A stretch of 64,000 nt of DNA from Larix kaempferi (GCA_027924585.1 BSBM01000764.1:2126001-2190000), one strand, 5' to 3'; shown: positions 10,613 through 22,852, counted from the stretch's first letter. A program made the numbers and translations. The notes: generated by a model from the letters alone, not told the origin.

Positions 10613-13600
10613 ACACTTTTTTGTTCACTCTTTTCTGATGACATTATTTGGCTTCCGATAAAATATCAGGCCTTAAAGGGGTCTTGATGTTCTTAAGACA
10701 TTCTACAATGACCATTGCCTACAAGTTGAACTTGGAGTGATAACAATAATGGCGTTCAATAACCATGGAGTAAAGGGCATGCTAGTTTTATGGCATGAGA
10801 GACAATATTTCCAGCTTCAATTTCAAGGAAAGCTTGTCTTTGGCCTTCTATTTTGTTTAATTCAACTTGAATATGATGGAATTCGCAATCTATTCTTTGA
10901 GATAACCTAAAAATTGAATCAAAGATATCTTTCTATTCCATGTTGGTGACAACTTTGCAGGTTCATGAACATTTTAGGTGGCACTATTTCTCATTCTGTA
11001 ATGATATTGAAATTCAAGCTTCTGATAGGCCATCTGTTTTTCTTTACAGATAAATATTCTTGAGGCTAGACGGTTGACTTTTCATCTTCGTATTATGTCT
11101 CTTAAAAAATACTAATAGAAGTATGGGAGTGATGATTATTCTCTTCTTTTTTGCAATGGTTGTTCCTAATTTCCTATGTACCAATTTGTTTCTTTTGCAA
11201 AAGATAATTTGCAAAGGAAAGGTTTTAATGATGCTATGTTGACTGACTCTGTTGTGATTACCTTCACTGATTCGATTGTGACTCCCTAACAAATTGTGTC
11301 ACCTAATTGAAGTGCGCTACATAGGAAAAATAGTTTTTGCAGAAACACTGCAGAGAGCAGAACAAATCATGGACAAAGGCACTGTTGAGCATTGACTCTA
11401 CCACTAGCTAATTACCATCAAAGAGATTGTAACCAATCATCAAACTATTATCATTGGTCATAGCAGTTAAATAAGTCGTAAGCTTCCTCGTTCACAGCTA
11501 CACCAGACTCATCTATGTTGGGGAGGGGGCACTCATGGTTGGCACCAGAGACTACGCAAGGAGCAAGCATATGTTCACCAATTATAACAAGGGATTAATC
11601 AGTCTTGTTAGAGCACCTGCTTGAGCGATTCAACATGATCTTTCTAGCTAGAACCTGGTTTATATCAGATGGAGTACTTGCTTACTATGTATAAAAGCTA
11701 TTATCCATGTTCGGAGGGAGGAGCAGAGCACAGGTCACTAGCAGAGTACAAAACTGCAGCCGAGCTCAGGGATGGAAGAGAGGAGAAATGGTGTGGATGG
11801 TGAAGAGAGGTGGTCAAAGGAAAATGTTGGAGAAAGAGCGCAAAATATGGAAGGATCGCAAAAGCTGGAAAAAGCTCACAGGTCATAGGGTGGCATCCAA
11901 CAACCGGAAAGGGATTGAGCTGGTGATGGTGGGGTCACCTGGCGACTGATGCGACAATCATGCTCTGGTGCTGGTGACGGACCACCGATCACAGGAGGTG
12001 AAAAATGTCGCCTAGATAGATTACTCCTCTAATTTGATTTCTATCACAATTTATTTCCTCATTATCATGATATTTCCTTAATATCATGTATTTTTTTTCA
12101 AAAAATATGCAATTATCACTAAATTAGTATATGTGTACACAAGTCACCATTAAGTTTTCTTGAAATTTACAAAACAAGACCTAGCATTAAATGCAATCTT
12201 GACATATTAAATGATTTTAATTTTTTTTTAAATATAAGTGAAAATACAACATAATTCCCTACAATTTGGGATTTTGTTGCATGTCAAAAATCGCAAGGTA
12301 TGTATGAGTTTTGAGGGCTTCAATTTAAAAAATGAGTTAAAAACTGAATTTTCACCATCACTTTTGGCAACCAAGCAACATCATCCTTTGAATCCAGATC
12401 CTCTACAAATTCTCAATAGCTAGATGGACATTATTCTCTCACAGGCTCAATATGCTTTCAAATTCCCTAAAGTTTTTTGTTATCTCACAATTCATTTAGG
12501 TGATTTTGTCAAATTTTTTTGCCATCTCTAGATATTTAGATCCTTCTCTATCTAACCAATAATGGCACTTTATATTCAATTGTTTGTATGGCCGAAGAGA
12601 GGCAATTTTCAAGCAATTTTCAGTCTTTTTTTACCAAGGTCTAGGAAGCTTTTCTTCTTTAAAGACTCGAAGCCTTTGTTCTATACATATATGATGATGT
12701 AATATAAGAATTAATTGAAAAAACATAAAATAAAAAATAATTCTAATTAATTAAAATTATAAAAAAAGTAAATGATAAATAGAAGTTTTTTTAAGCTTTA
12801 AAAAATTAAAATAAAGGTTAAAATTAATTTTATAAAATCCATAAAAATAGTTAAAAAGTTTAAAGAAATATTAATAAACCACTAAACAAATTTAAAATTA
12901 AAATAAAATATAGAAATAAAAAACACAAAAGAATGAAAATAATCTTATAAAAAAATAATAATCATAAATATTGATAATAGTGCTATAAAAAAATGTAAAG
13001 AAAAGTTTAAACGGAATGAATGAAATTCATCATTTAATTATAATAAAAATTGTAATAAAAATTTTACTAATTTTTTAAAATAAATATTATATAAAAAATT
13101 AAAACTTTATGAAAATTTTCATAAATAATGAATAGCACAAAATAAAAGTTTATATTAATTTAATTACTTTCCTTAAGTTCACATTAGACTAAAGTTAATT
13201 GGACATTAATCATCATAATATTATCTTAATACAAAATAAAAATTCAATATTTTTTATTAAATGAATTATTTAACTTATATTGAATAATTAAAAAATTATA
13301 ATTTAATATTTTGTTCAAAATGTTAAAAAGCAAAAAAAATGCTAAAATGGTGAAACTAATTATTTAATTTATTTTTTGAAGCCATCTAAATATTTGACAT
13401 TTTGATTCGTATGGGCTTTTTATCTAAATCCGGTGCTTTTTATTTTACAAAATCTGAATTTAATTGTGTTTTAATGGCAATTTTGATAGAAGAAATTAAT
13501 TCAGCACCATCAAAAATCCCTTTGGCACCCAAAATTTCAGAGTTTGACAATTGTAACTATGATTTTTAAATCGAATTTTTAAACTAAGCGTTATTTTTCT

Positions 13601-13745
13601 AATTAAAAATTATACGAATACAATAAATTTATTAATTAATTTAAAAATAAATAAACAAACTTGAAAATATATTATTTCTTTATCTCATATACATATTAAA
13701 AAAAATAATTCATAAACATTTTCATGATGAATTAAATAATATAAT
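10613..13745. other. Intergenic DNA, very AT-rich from about 12700
   Basis: No recognisable gene. The part at 11500-12000 is more GC-balanced and contains a TATAAAAG-like box near 11691, perhaps an eroded LTR. From about 12680 to 13800 the sequence is almost entirely A and T with short homopolymer runs. This is the left flank into which copia element B inserted. Confidence 0.5.
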
Positions 13746-13970
13746 TGATGGAAAAGGACAAAAAAAAAAAAAAAAAGTTAAATTTAAACACAGAAGTAAC
13801 CACACAGTAAATATATTTTTCTTTTTTTTTGCTTTGGACTTCAATGGACATACAATAGGAAACCCCAACTTTTACTTCGCCGAGAACTTCACTTCGACGG
13901 GATTTACTTCACGGAGTAAACTTCATTTCAATGAGCATTTACTTCAACACGTAAACTTCACTTCGATGGG
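13746..13970 (-). repeat. Distal part of copia B 3' LTR
   Basis: Text such as CATACAATAGGAAACCCCAA and repeated ACTTCG motifs matches the 5' LTR at about 41845-41950. It stops at ATGGG (13966-13970), the target duplication of the inserted LTR E, and resumes at 22848. Confidence 0.8.
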
Positions 13971-16900
13971 TGTAATGACCCTAAACTGTAAAAATTTAAA
14001 AAAAAATCACTTACGGCTAACATCGTCTTATTCGGTAAATGTTTATCAAATTAACTTCAGCACTGGATTTTAAATATAAGACTTATTGATGCAATGGGAA
14101 TGCATGGTTTATAAATTTGTTTATGACGCACTATTTGAATAAATTGAATGTAGTTTATTTGCTACTTTGTAGTTTTGTGGAAGCGATGGAATAAAATGAT
14201 GTTCAATTGAACTATGTGATTATACTTCTGTTTGTCATGATACATGTTTGTCCTTCAAAGCTTGGTATATTTATTATGGATGTTTGTACAAGGAGCTTGT
14301 GATGGAGAAGATGGTGGCATGACTGGGCTTACTTAGCATTTATGCTAATAACTATTTTCTACCTTTGTTATTGTAGGTTTTTAAACTTTGATGCTAAGTA
14401 AAAGTATTATTTTTGTAAAAGGGTTGGCAAAGCTCTAAGATGAATATCCCAAAATGTTGCTAGAGTGATAAAGGCCAAACCAAATTTAAAGTGAAAACAC
14501 ATGCCCTATGGCCAGCTGAAATCGACTTCATAGAGTGACGGACTCAACTATAGAGAAGTGGGTTTTGGTGGCCTTAATTGCTCCTGCACTACAAAGTTCT
14601 TTCCAGCTAGAGTACACTAGGGTTCTAAGCAACGAGGTTGGCTTTCATATGAGGCTTCATTCTTGTTATTTGGTAGTTGGGCTTTGGAGAGCTCTGGTCT
14701 GCGAAAATGATGGTATGGTTATGGGTTCTTCAAACCACAATCTGAAACAATGAGGCCAGCATTGGCCATGGTCGTGTTTTCTTGATCTCGGCTTACTCAC
14801 TAAGTATGAAAGTGAGTTTCTCTTATGAGGTAAGCTCTGATACTCCTCTTGTTTTACTGAAAGTATTTCTCCTTCGTTTTCTTTTGTTGGGAAATGGTCA
14901 ATAAGGCTTGAATGTTTAATTGACAGGGTCATGTTCCTGGGAGCTTGGAACTCGGTGTGAAAGGGGCATCTCTTAGCTATGGAGGAAAAGGTAAGCCCGG
15001 TCCCCTGTGGACAACTTCTCCTCTCAAGTATGTGTTTTTCCTGTGAATAATGTTTGCTCAGTGGATGGGGATGAATGACTCATTTGAATTTTGGTGATGC
15101 TGAATCTGAGTGGAGAGAAATCGTGGCCTAAGTTTTAAGGCACACTCTATAATGTGAATAATTTTAATTGACTCCGCGTTAGCCTGTATGATGTTTTGGT
15201 GGGAAGAAGCCCTATCTTGGATCCTATAAATGATGGTTGTGGTTTTGGCACTATGGAAGATTCATTTTGTCTTTAAATTATAACACTCTTTTATAGCTGG
15301 TCTTTGTCATGGTTGCAGATATAAAATAAAATATTTTAGTACTTTATCTTGGCTCTGTATGCTTCTCAATACTGAATCTAACAGCATTTGAGTTTTAAGA
15401 GAATTCTCTGTGTCTTCTCAATGCTTTGCTTTTCCAGAAAATGTGACCCAATAAGTCCAGGGTTTAGAAATTTGTCTTTGATAACTTGGTGGATGTTCTA
15501 CCTAACGAATCATTGCGTGAAACCCTATTTGTAAAACTCTTCAATTTCCTAGATCTTTAACCTATGTTTCTATTCTTTGTCTCCTGTCAAAGTTATAATG
15601 TATGGTATCGTTGGTTTTTACTTCTATCATTTTAAGTTCAAGCTCTTGACCTGGAAACGAAACTTATTGTATATTGTAGGACTGGAAGTGTTCGTTTTTA
15701 AAAGAGTAGCAAAGGGTGAATCCTTAACTGCAGTGCAAATGGTTGCGTAGCACTTTTCTTCTATAATGAGACGTGTTTAAAAATGTTGGGTTTAACCCTA
15801 TCTTGTTTATAAATGAAAGAAAGATGGTAGCCTCTATATAAAATGATAACTCTATGTTTTGGTTTTTCTTTGGGGAATGTTCTCTATGATCTTAACCCTG
15901 TAGCTACGTTGATTGAAGTTTAGGCTGAGATAAACATTAATGTATGAAAGTGTAATGCCTATGTTGGCTGCAAAGAAATGTATACGAATTACTTTCTTGT
16001 TTAATGATTATGATGTGGATTTTATGAACTAGCCCTAGCATTTAAAATCGTATTTGTTTTTATTATGGTTTTGGCATTTATGCAGAAAGGATGTTCGATT
16101 CACGCTATAGCGTGATCTCTGTAGGAAATCATGGAAGTTACATTTCTTTTGTTCTTACAGTTTGATTGTTGTAAAAGAATGGGAAAAGATTCCCTACTGT
16201 AGCGTGAACCTCCAATATGTAAATCATGGCCTTTAGTTAGGGTAAGGCGCAGAGGATTCGATCCTGTGCTTGGTTCTTTTATTTAAAAGATTCTAACTTC
16301 TGGAAACCAAAACTAAATAAATTTATTTAGCCTGTATAAGGCGACTTAGATGAATGTATGTGGTGGTGATGATTAAATTATGGAAATTTTGCTATGTTCT
16401 TTTTACTGTGTTTAAATGGATTTAAAAGGAGTCTGTGCAAGCTGTGATTTTATTTAATAAAACAAAAATATGTATTAGAAGAATAAGGGTCTGTGTTTAG
16501 CTTGGTACCCTACGAGATTTAAGTCAGAGATTAAATGAAAAGTTCTAGTGCAGCATGCAAATCAAATCTAGCTAGAATGGAAAGGTTTAGTATTATAAGC
16601 TTGGAACTAAATCAAGTGAATCGATCTCCTTTTAGGAGATGATTTTGCTGAAAACATATTTAATTTAAATTTGCTTATGAGGTTCTGTATTATTTCAGTT
16701 TTAGCTAGGGTTGAAATCTTGAAACAAGAACCTTATCTTTTGAAATAAGAAGAATAACCCAAGAGAGCCAATGCCATAGACCCTTGCTCTCATTAACTAT
16801 TGCTACTAGCTTATTATGAAAAGAATTGACATAATTAAATTTATAAGTTTAGCATCCTAATAATAAATTGAAAAGAACATAAGAGTATCCCATACCTGGA

Positions 16901-17362
16901 TAGTTGTGGCTTGATCCTTTTGCTGGTACAGACCTGCACACCTTCAAACACTAGTTACTGAAAATAATTATGTATTGATCTAGATGACCTGTAGAAATGT
17001 TTGAACCGAATGACTTTGGGACTACCACGTTCCTCCGAACCTTGACCCTGAACCATTCCTGGTTCACTAATGGATCCCCTTGAGTTGGTTCCAACATGAA
17101 ATAGGACAATAGAGGACCTAGGGCAGACTCCTGATGATAATAAGATCTTGGAGAAATTCTCTCCTTTTACCATAAGATAATGATAGAAAGAAAAGATGCC
17201 CTCAGTTTGGGCAAAGCCCTTCTTTATATAGGTGAACTTTTGGAATATACTTGTTGAGTTAATAATAATATTTCTAATATTAACTCAAGTTTTATTTTAG
17301 TTTTGAATTATAATATATGTCAATAATATTTTAATTAGTTCTTAACTCCTAGTTTATCTAGG

Positions 17363-17766
17363 TGTTAGGAACCCATGTCAACCCATCTATTTACTTTGCT
17401 AGTATATTGTTGTTGGACGCATATGCTTTGTAAGTCATCCTGTAGTATTTGTTGATCCATAGTTTGTCTTATTATTGTTGGATGCGTATGCTTTGTAAGT
17501 CGTCTAGTAGTAATTGTTGATCCATAGTTTGTATTGGCCCATGGTTTGTATTGACACATGGTATTGACCCATGGTATTGGCTTCTAGACTTAGTATATAA
17601 GTTGGTGTTGGGACCAATGAAGGTACCGTGAAGTTATTTGTATTGAGCTTGCTCAAAGGAGGTTTCCCCCTCGAAGTGGCATGCGATCAATATAAAAGTG
17701 ATTCTGAGTTTTGTTATTTCTGTTATCTCGTGCATTCTCATTAATTATTGTTGCAGGTTCTTCACA
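17363..17766 (+). repeat. 5' LTR of gypsy A1
   Basis: TG...CA ends, with CTAGG to the left. It contains a TATATAA box at 17594-17600 and a 65-bp tandem duplication at about 17406-17535, each copy carrying TATGCTTTGTAAGTC and TTGATCCATAGTTTGT. Confidence 0.93.
17594..17600 (+). promoter_or_regulatory. TATA box in the A1 5' LTR
   Basis: TATATAA about 170 nt before the LTR end. The same box is kept in the A1 3' LTR (21554-21560) and the A2 LTR (59369-59375), supporting its role as the U3 promoter. Confidence 0.6.
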
Positions 17767-17768
17767 TC

Positions 17769-17780
17769 TGGTATCAGAGC
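17769..17780 (+). other. tRNA-Met primer-binding site of A1
   Basis: TGGTATCAGAGC, two nucleotides (TC) after the LTR end; A2 has the same arrangement. Confidence 0.92.
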
Positions 17781-18779
17781 ACTTTCTTGGGCTCATTGGG
17801 TGGAATTTCTACCAAATTTTTTTTCGCATCTGCTACAAGTTCAGATCTGAGAATAACCCTATCTACTTAATTGTGGGAAGTACTTGGGCATAATCTCTAA
17901 AACTCATTGTGAGGAGTACCATAGGAACCCCAAAGTAGTTGGCCCACCGAGAGGACCTGCCAGCGAAAAGGGCAACGACCCCTACCTGATTGACTAGTTC
18001 CCACTCGTGAGGTAAACCAAGAGTTGTCGTTTGTGGCAAAGCGATCATTAGTTTTACCTGAGTCATGGAGTGAGGGTTACTACCCCAATACGCAAGCCGT
18101 CAGACAACGTTGGTGGCCGAGTGAAACTCCTAAACTGTTAGGAAGCCGAACATACCTGGGGTCCATATCTATTTTTAGCTAAACTGTTGCCAATCACTTC
18201 CGTACCATTTCAGACCCATTCCAAGCCATTCCAGATCCAACCATTTTAGATCTATTCTGAAATCCATTTCAGATCCAGCTGTTTTTTATCCATTCGGTGT
18301 CGTTTCAGATCCATCTGTTACCGATCCCTTCCACGCCGTTGCAGATCCATATCTCCCTTGTTTTAACTCCATTTTCCTTGAAACTTCCCAGACACCTTTG
18401 CAATCCCATTCTGCATATTTCATTCCTGGGGACCCTATCCCAAATTCTACTTCCCAAAGCCAGAAATATCACATTTGTCTATTTTTAGGGTTTACCATAA
18501 CTTCTTCAATTCTTACCCACTCGCCTCCAAATTTTGCCACTGTGTTCATTCCCTATTTCTGCTTCTTTGTCCCTCTTTGACAAATTTTCTCATTGTTTCA
18601 CCCCACTTCTAAAATCCCCATTTTTTGCTTCCCCATCCATAAAAAAGTGTTCCAAACCTAGTCAAACCCCAATTACCCATCCAAGTTTTTCCCAAATCCA
18701 AATTTCCCTTTACTAAAGAAGCTTTTGTTTGTGTTTTTTCTATCCATTCCCCCCCCCCCAAAAAAAAAAACTCCTGGTT
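17781..18779 (+). other. Leader of gypsy A1
   Basis: About 1 kb of untranslated leader, pyrimidine-rich from 18180, with repeated CCATTTCAGATCCA-like words and a C-run followed by an A-run near 18750-18770. On the minus strand a 67-codon frame (17863-18066) is conserved with the A2 leader. Confidence 0.7.
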
Positions 18780-19466
18780 ATGGTTATCGCTCGCGTAGGA
18801 GCAAAAATCATGGAGGAAGCACTTGCACCCATCCAAACCAAACTCCAAGATATGGATGAAACATTTCTCAGCCTCCATCTTCAGCATTCAACCATGAACA
18901 ATAACCGACAACAATAATCTTTTGCAGCCAATGGGTTCTCTTCTTCCAACAATTTTTGTGGTCTGAAGCTTGAATTTCCTCTCTTCAATGGTACTGATTT
19001 GACTAGATAGATCTATTGTGCAGATCAGTATTTCAGTTTGCATAATACTTTTGATGTCTAAAAAGTTCCACTGGCATCCTTTCATTTGGAACAGGAAGAC
19101 CTTCAATAGTACCGTTGGTACATCAAGGCTCATGATGAGCCAAAATGGACAAATTTTTGCCAACTCATTTTGCAATGATTTGGTCTTAGTCCTTTTGATG
19201 ACTTCACTGGAGCACTCACTAAACTTAGTCAAAGTGGCACTATGAGAGAGTATCAAATAGAATTTGAGAAACTAGCCAATCACACAGAAGGATTGTCTGA
19301 TGAATTCTACAGGAGTTGTTTTATCAGTGGTCTTAAGGATGAAATTGGGTCAGAGGTTAAAATGTTCTGTCCCAACATAATGATGGTAGTGCTAGGGTTG
19401 GCTAAGTTGGCAGAAGACAAGATTGTAGCCCAACAACGCTTCAAACCCACTTTTGTTCCCCTCTGA
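18780..19466 (+). pseudogene. Gypsy A1 gag, N-terminal and central part, broken
   Basis: The start ATG is at 18780, in the same context as the A2 gag start (60453). The capsid-like core of the retrotransposon gag family is readable: YFSLHNTFDV, FDDFTGALTK, then REYQIEFEKLANHTEGL and FYRSCFISGLKDEI, the usual F-x-L-x-x-x-T-x-x-L ... F-I-x-G-L block. Stops (for example TAA after NNNRQQ) and frame changes break it, and a TGA at 19464-19466 closes the segment. A2 has a TGA at the same site. The product would form the particle shell. Confidence 0.85.
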
Positions 19467-19469
19467 AAT

Positions 19470-20669
19470 ATGGGTTCTCAACGACCTCCCATCCCGCCAG
19501 CTCCTCGACCAACTCCTATCACGCATTTGTCTGAAACAGAGATGCAGGCATGCAGAGAAAAAGGGCTTTGTTATAATTGTGATGAGAAATTCACTCGAGG
19601 ACATAGATGTGTTCAACAAAAGCTCTATCTCTTAGATATGGATTCTCCACCTGCCTCTAAAATTGGTGAAGAAGCTCCAGATACAATGGATGATCAGGTC
19701 AACATTCAGAAGCCTCCTATTGACCCCCCATCTCAAGATGAACAACCAAACATATCTCTCCGTGCTTTATCCGGCATCACCACCCCCCAAACAATGCGGG
19801 TCAGGGGTTACTTTAAGAAGCTTCCTCTTACAATACTCATTGATTCTGGTAGCACTCATAACTTCATTGACCCTTGGATTGCCAAACATGCTAATTGTTT
19901 TGTCCATCCTTGCTCCAACTTTGAAGTCATGGTTACCAATGGGGGCATCTTACCTTGCAAGGGGAAGTCTCACAATGTGCGTATCTCTCTGGAAGATTAT
20001 AACCTGCGCTCTGACATGTTTTCCTTGTCCCTAGGTGGATGTGATGTGGTTTTGGGCATTCAATGGTTACGCACACTTGGCCCCATTTTATGGGATTTTG
20101 CTGAACTTTGGATGCAGTTTTCAGTCAATGGGAAACAACACAAATTTATGGGCTTACAACAAGGGTCTCTCTGCATCATCAGTTCACATCGCCTGGAAAA
20201 GATCCTTAAGAGGAATTCACATGGTATCATTGCTCAACTCCATTCCATTCAGATGCACCCATCAACGGTCTCCCTTACTTCCTTAGATAGTTATGCAGGT
20301 GTCCTTGCTGCACCAGTGGGCTTGTCACCTTCAAGAGACCTTTCTAGTAATAATTTAGCTGCATCTACATATCAGCAGGAAATGATGGCTATTTTGCATG
20401 TAGTACCGAAGTGGAAGCCATACCTATTAGGGAATTATTTCTGCATCAAGACTGATCTCCAGACTCTGGAAAATTTTCTAGCACAATGGGTCTCCTTCCC
20501 AGCACACCTGAAATGGGTTATCCAACTCATGGGTTATGCCTATGCGATCACTTACAAGAATGGTAAGGACAATATGGTGGCAGGTGCTCCTTCTCGCACA
20601 TTTGATGACCCAGTTTCTCTTATAGCTATTTCTCTGCTTGTTCCAAATTGGTTGCAATCTGATCAATAG
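19470..20669 (+). pseudogene. Gypsy A1 gag-protease with deletion-fused RNase H tail (399 codons open)
   Basis: Residues 34-47 are the zinc knuckle (C34-YN-C37, H45, C47). Residues 125-127 are the protease DSG in ILIDSGSTHNFID, and the retropepsin-like domain runs to about 230. After about residue 285 the frame jumps from the start of the RT region to the middle of RNase H (ASTYQQEMMAILHVV), so the RT core seen in A2 (FSKLDF through FFDD) is absent. The frame stays open across the junction and ends in VPNWLQSDQ. The first Met is internal to the polyprotein, not a true start. It cannot encode polymerase activity; protease could in principle still fold. Confidence 0.85.
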
Positions 20670-21173
20670 GGCTATCTCTTCTATGAACTCCATGCTTCTT
20701 CATCAACAGGGAACTATGGGTTCCTCAAAATGTATGATTGGGAACAATGTAACTTCTTTTGGCAAGGACTAAAAATGACAATTCAACATATGGTGGTTGA
20801 CTGTGATACTTTCCAGGTCAACAAGGGTGAAACGAAACCCGTTTCGGGACTGCTCGAACCCTTGCCCATCCCTACACAGATTTGGACAACTATTTCTATG
20901 GATTTCCTAGAAGCGCTCCAGTGGTACAATACCACATCTAAAAGGACACCATATGAAGTGTTCTATAGACAGGCACTGCCAATTCTTCTTCCATACACCC
21001 TCAACAATTCCCCAGTTCAGGAAATTGACTCGGTTCTTCAAAACCACAATCAAATTCTTCTCATTCTGCAGGACAATCTTCAAATGGCAAGAATTCGACT
21101 GAAACAACAAGCCGATCAACACTATTATGAGCGCACTTTTCATGTAGTTGATATGGTTCTTCTTCGTTTGTAG
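20670..21173 (+). pseudogene. Gypsy A1 integrase remnant, catalytic core deleted
   Basis: The HHCC region is recognisable but damaged: the A2 equivalent GHSGFLKTY is GNYGFLKMY here, and the second Cys is lost. The text then passes from the start of the core (SMDFLEAL) straight to the C-terminal part (QWYNTTSKRTPYEVFYRQ), so the D,D,E catalytic core is missing. The last part (LKQQADQHYYER) is the usual linker before the C-terminal domain. Non-functional. Confidence 0.82.
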
Positions 21174-21310
21174 CCTTCCAAGCAACCCTCCCTGAAACTC
21201 AAAAGATGTTAGTGGCCCAGAATGCAACCTGACGATGCTACAGGGGAACCACTCCTTCAGATTCTGCATCAATTTCCACATCTAAAGCTTCGAGGACAAA
21301 GCTTTTTCGA

Positions 21311-21322
21311 AGGGAGAGGGGA
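21311..21322 (+). other. Polypurine tract of A1
   Basis: AGGGAGAGGGGA immediately before the TG of the 3' LTR. Confidence 0.88.
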
Positions 21323-21726
21323 TGTTAGGAACCCATGTCAACCCATCTATTTACTTTGTTAGTATATTGTTGTTGGACGCATATGCTTTGTAAGTCATCC
21401 TGTAGTATTTATTGATCCATAGTTTGTCTTATTGTTGTTGGATACATATGCTTTGTAAGTCATCCCGTAGTAATTGTGGATCCATAGTTTGTATGGGGCC
21501 ATGGTTTGTATTGACACATGATATTGACCCATTGTATTGGTGCCTAGAATTAGTATATAAGTTGGTGTTGAGACCAATGAAGGTACTATGAAGTTATTTG
21601 TATTGAGCTTGCTCAAAGGAGGTTGCCCCCTCGAAGTGGCCTGCGATCAATATAAAAGTGATTCTGAGTTTTGTTATTTCTACTATCTCATGCATTCTCA
21701 TTTATTATTATTGGAAGTTCTTCACA
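21323..21726 (+). repeat. 3' LTR of gypsy A1
   Basis: The same length (404 bp) as the 5' LTR, ending TTCTTCACA, followed by the second CTAGG target duplication. Confidence 0.93.
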
Positions 21727-22202
21727 CTAGGACTTTTGACTTGTTCCTCTATGATTTGTTTATAAAGGAACCTTTATATTTTATTTACTTTGTTTATAAC
21801 TAGGTGTTTCTATTAGTTTAGATCACAATCTTTTCTTTATATATAAATTTAATAAATATCTTATGCATATGTGTTATGTATACTATTTATACATAATTTA
21901 TATATAACATAAATAATATTTCAAGCATATATTTTATGCATACTATTTATACATAAGTGAGACTTCTTTTATAAATAATCAAACTGATTATTGAATTAAT
22001 AGCATAATAATTCTTTGGTAATTATTTAATACAAGGTCCAACCTTTGGACAAGGTCTTCTTGGTAGGTTTGGATAGTTGACCAGGTTAGGTAAGTCTAGG
22101 TCCCTCTTGCATGTTGGATTCCCTCATTTAACATGGTAGTTCCCGCAGTCCTTGATGAGAGATAAAAATGATTCATTTAACCAATTAAATAATTGTGATG
22201 AA

Positions 22203-22835
22203 TATAGTGCTATTCAGAGTCTTCTCGATTCAACACTTTTAAGATCAAGTAACCTCGGGTGCTCTTCAGAGCTTCGGCTCAACACTCTCACATGGGCGTT
22301 ACGCTAGTGCAATTCTAGAGCATTTAGCTCAACACTAATACTAGAATGTGTTTGTGAAGCACATCTAGAAATATAATGGCCTCGAATCTGGTATTTATCA
22401 TGAAGCTTGGAGTGCTCCAGAGCTTATGCCCAACACTCTCTGTACATCGGGGCTTACGCTCGGTACATAATAAAATCCTCTATGTACATCGGGGCTTATG
22501 CCCAATACATAGGTCATCCACCTGTTCCAAAGTCCACGCTCAACACATCATAAAAGTCAATCATGTATCTCATAACTCTACACAGTATGTAACAAAGATC
22601 ATCTCAGTATATAGGGTTTTGTACCCAAATCTCATAATAAAACATAAATTGAATACATTGGGGCTTTCTGCCCAGTATATAACAATAACCTCCATCAGTC
22701 AAGGTCCATGCCCAAATATGTATATCTATGAAAGAAATGAATCATGTGCATTGGGCTTATGCCCAGTATATCAAAATAAATCATATGTGTTGGGGCTTAA
22801 GCCCAATATATACATCGATATAGTCAGTCAAAATT
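22203..22835. repeat. Degenerate palindromic minisatellite at the outer end of LTR E
   Basis: Many diverged copies of a short unit containing TTGGGGCTTATGCCCAATAT, whose core GGGC-TTAT-GCCC is a small palindrome, occur about every 30-60 bp. Earlier units read GAGCTTCGGCTCAACACT, also self-complementary (GAGC...GCTC). The 174-codon open frame at 22376-22900 is a by-product of this array. On the element's own strand the array lies in U3. In E2 only the first units survive because that copy is truncated. Confidence 0.75.
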
Positions 22836-22852
22836 CAGGATATTACAATGGG

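Larger units (their letters stand above)
17363..21726 (+). mobile_element. Gypsy A1, internally deleted Ty3/gypsy element
   Basis: Two 404-bp LTRs (TGTTAGGAACCC...TTCTTCACA) flank 3556 bp; CTAGG is duplicated at 17358-17362 and 21727-21731. Primer site, leader, gag with stops, zinc knuckle, protease, remnants of RNase H and integrase and a polypurine tract are present in order. Compared with A2 at 59168, most of RT plus the first part of RNase H, and the integrase catalytic core, are missing. The two LTRs differ at roughly two dozen positions by eye, indicating a moderately old insertion. It sits inside LTR E. Confidence 0.93.
13971..22847 (-). mobile_element. Giant solo LTR E (about 4.5 kb without nested A1)
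   Basis: It begins TGTAATGACCC and ends GATATTACA, so TGTAAT and ATTACA form perfect terminal inverted repeats. ATGGG is duplicated at 13966-13970 and 22848-22852, and the host sequence (copia B LTR) continues on both sides. Removing A1 and one CTAGG copy leaves about 4508 bp with no internal coding region, so this is a solo LTR produced by LTR-LTR recombination. A second copy at 48455-52343 aligns along its length and is followed on the minus strand by a primer site, which fixes the element's orientation as minus. No coding region is recognised inside the LTR. Confidence 0.85.

Noticed and set aside
11707-11949. 80-codon basic ORF (RGEMVWMVKRGG-type text)
   Set aside because: Purine-rich composition explains it; no known domain, no supporting context.
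13971-22847. Reading LTR E plus A1 as one element with internal region A1
   Set aside because: A1 has its own LTRs and CTAGG target duplication, and E has ATGGG; E-type LTR sequence continues on both sides of A1.
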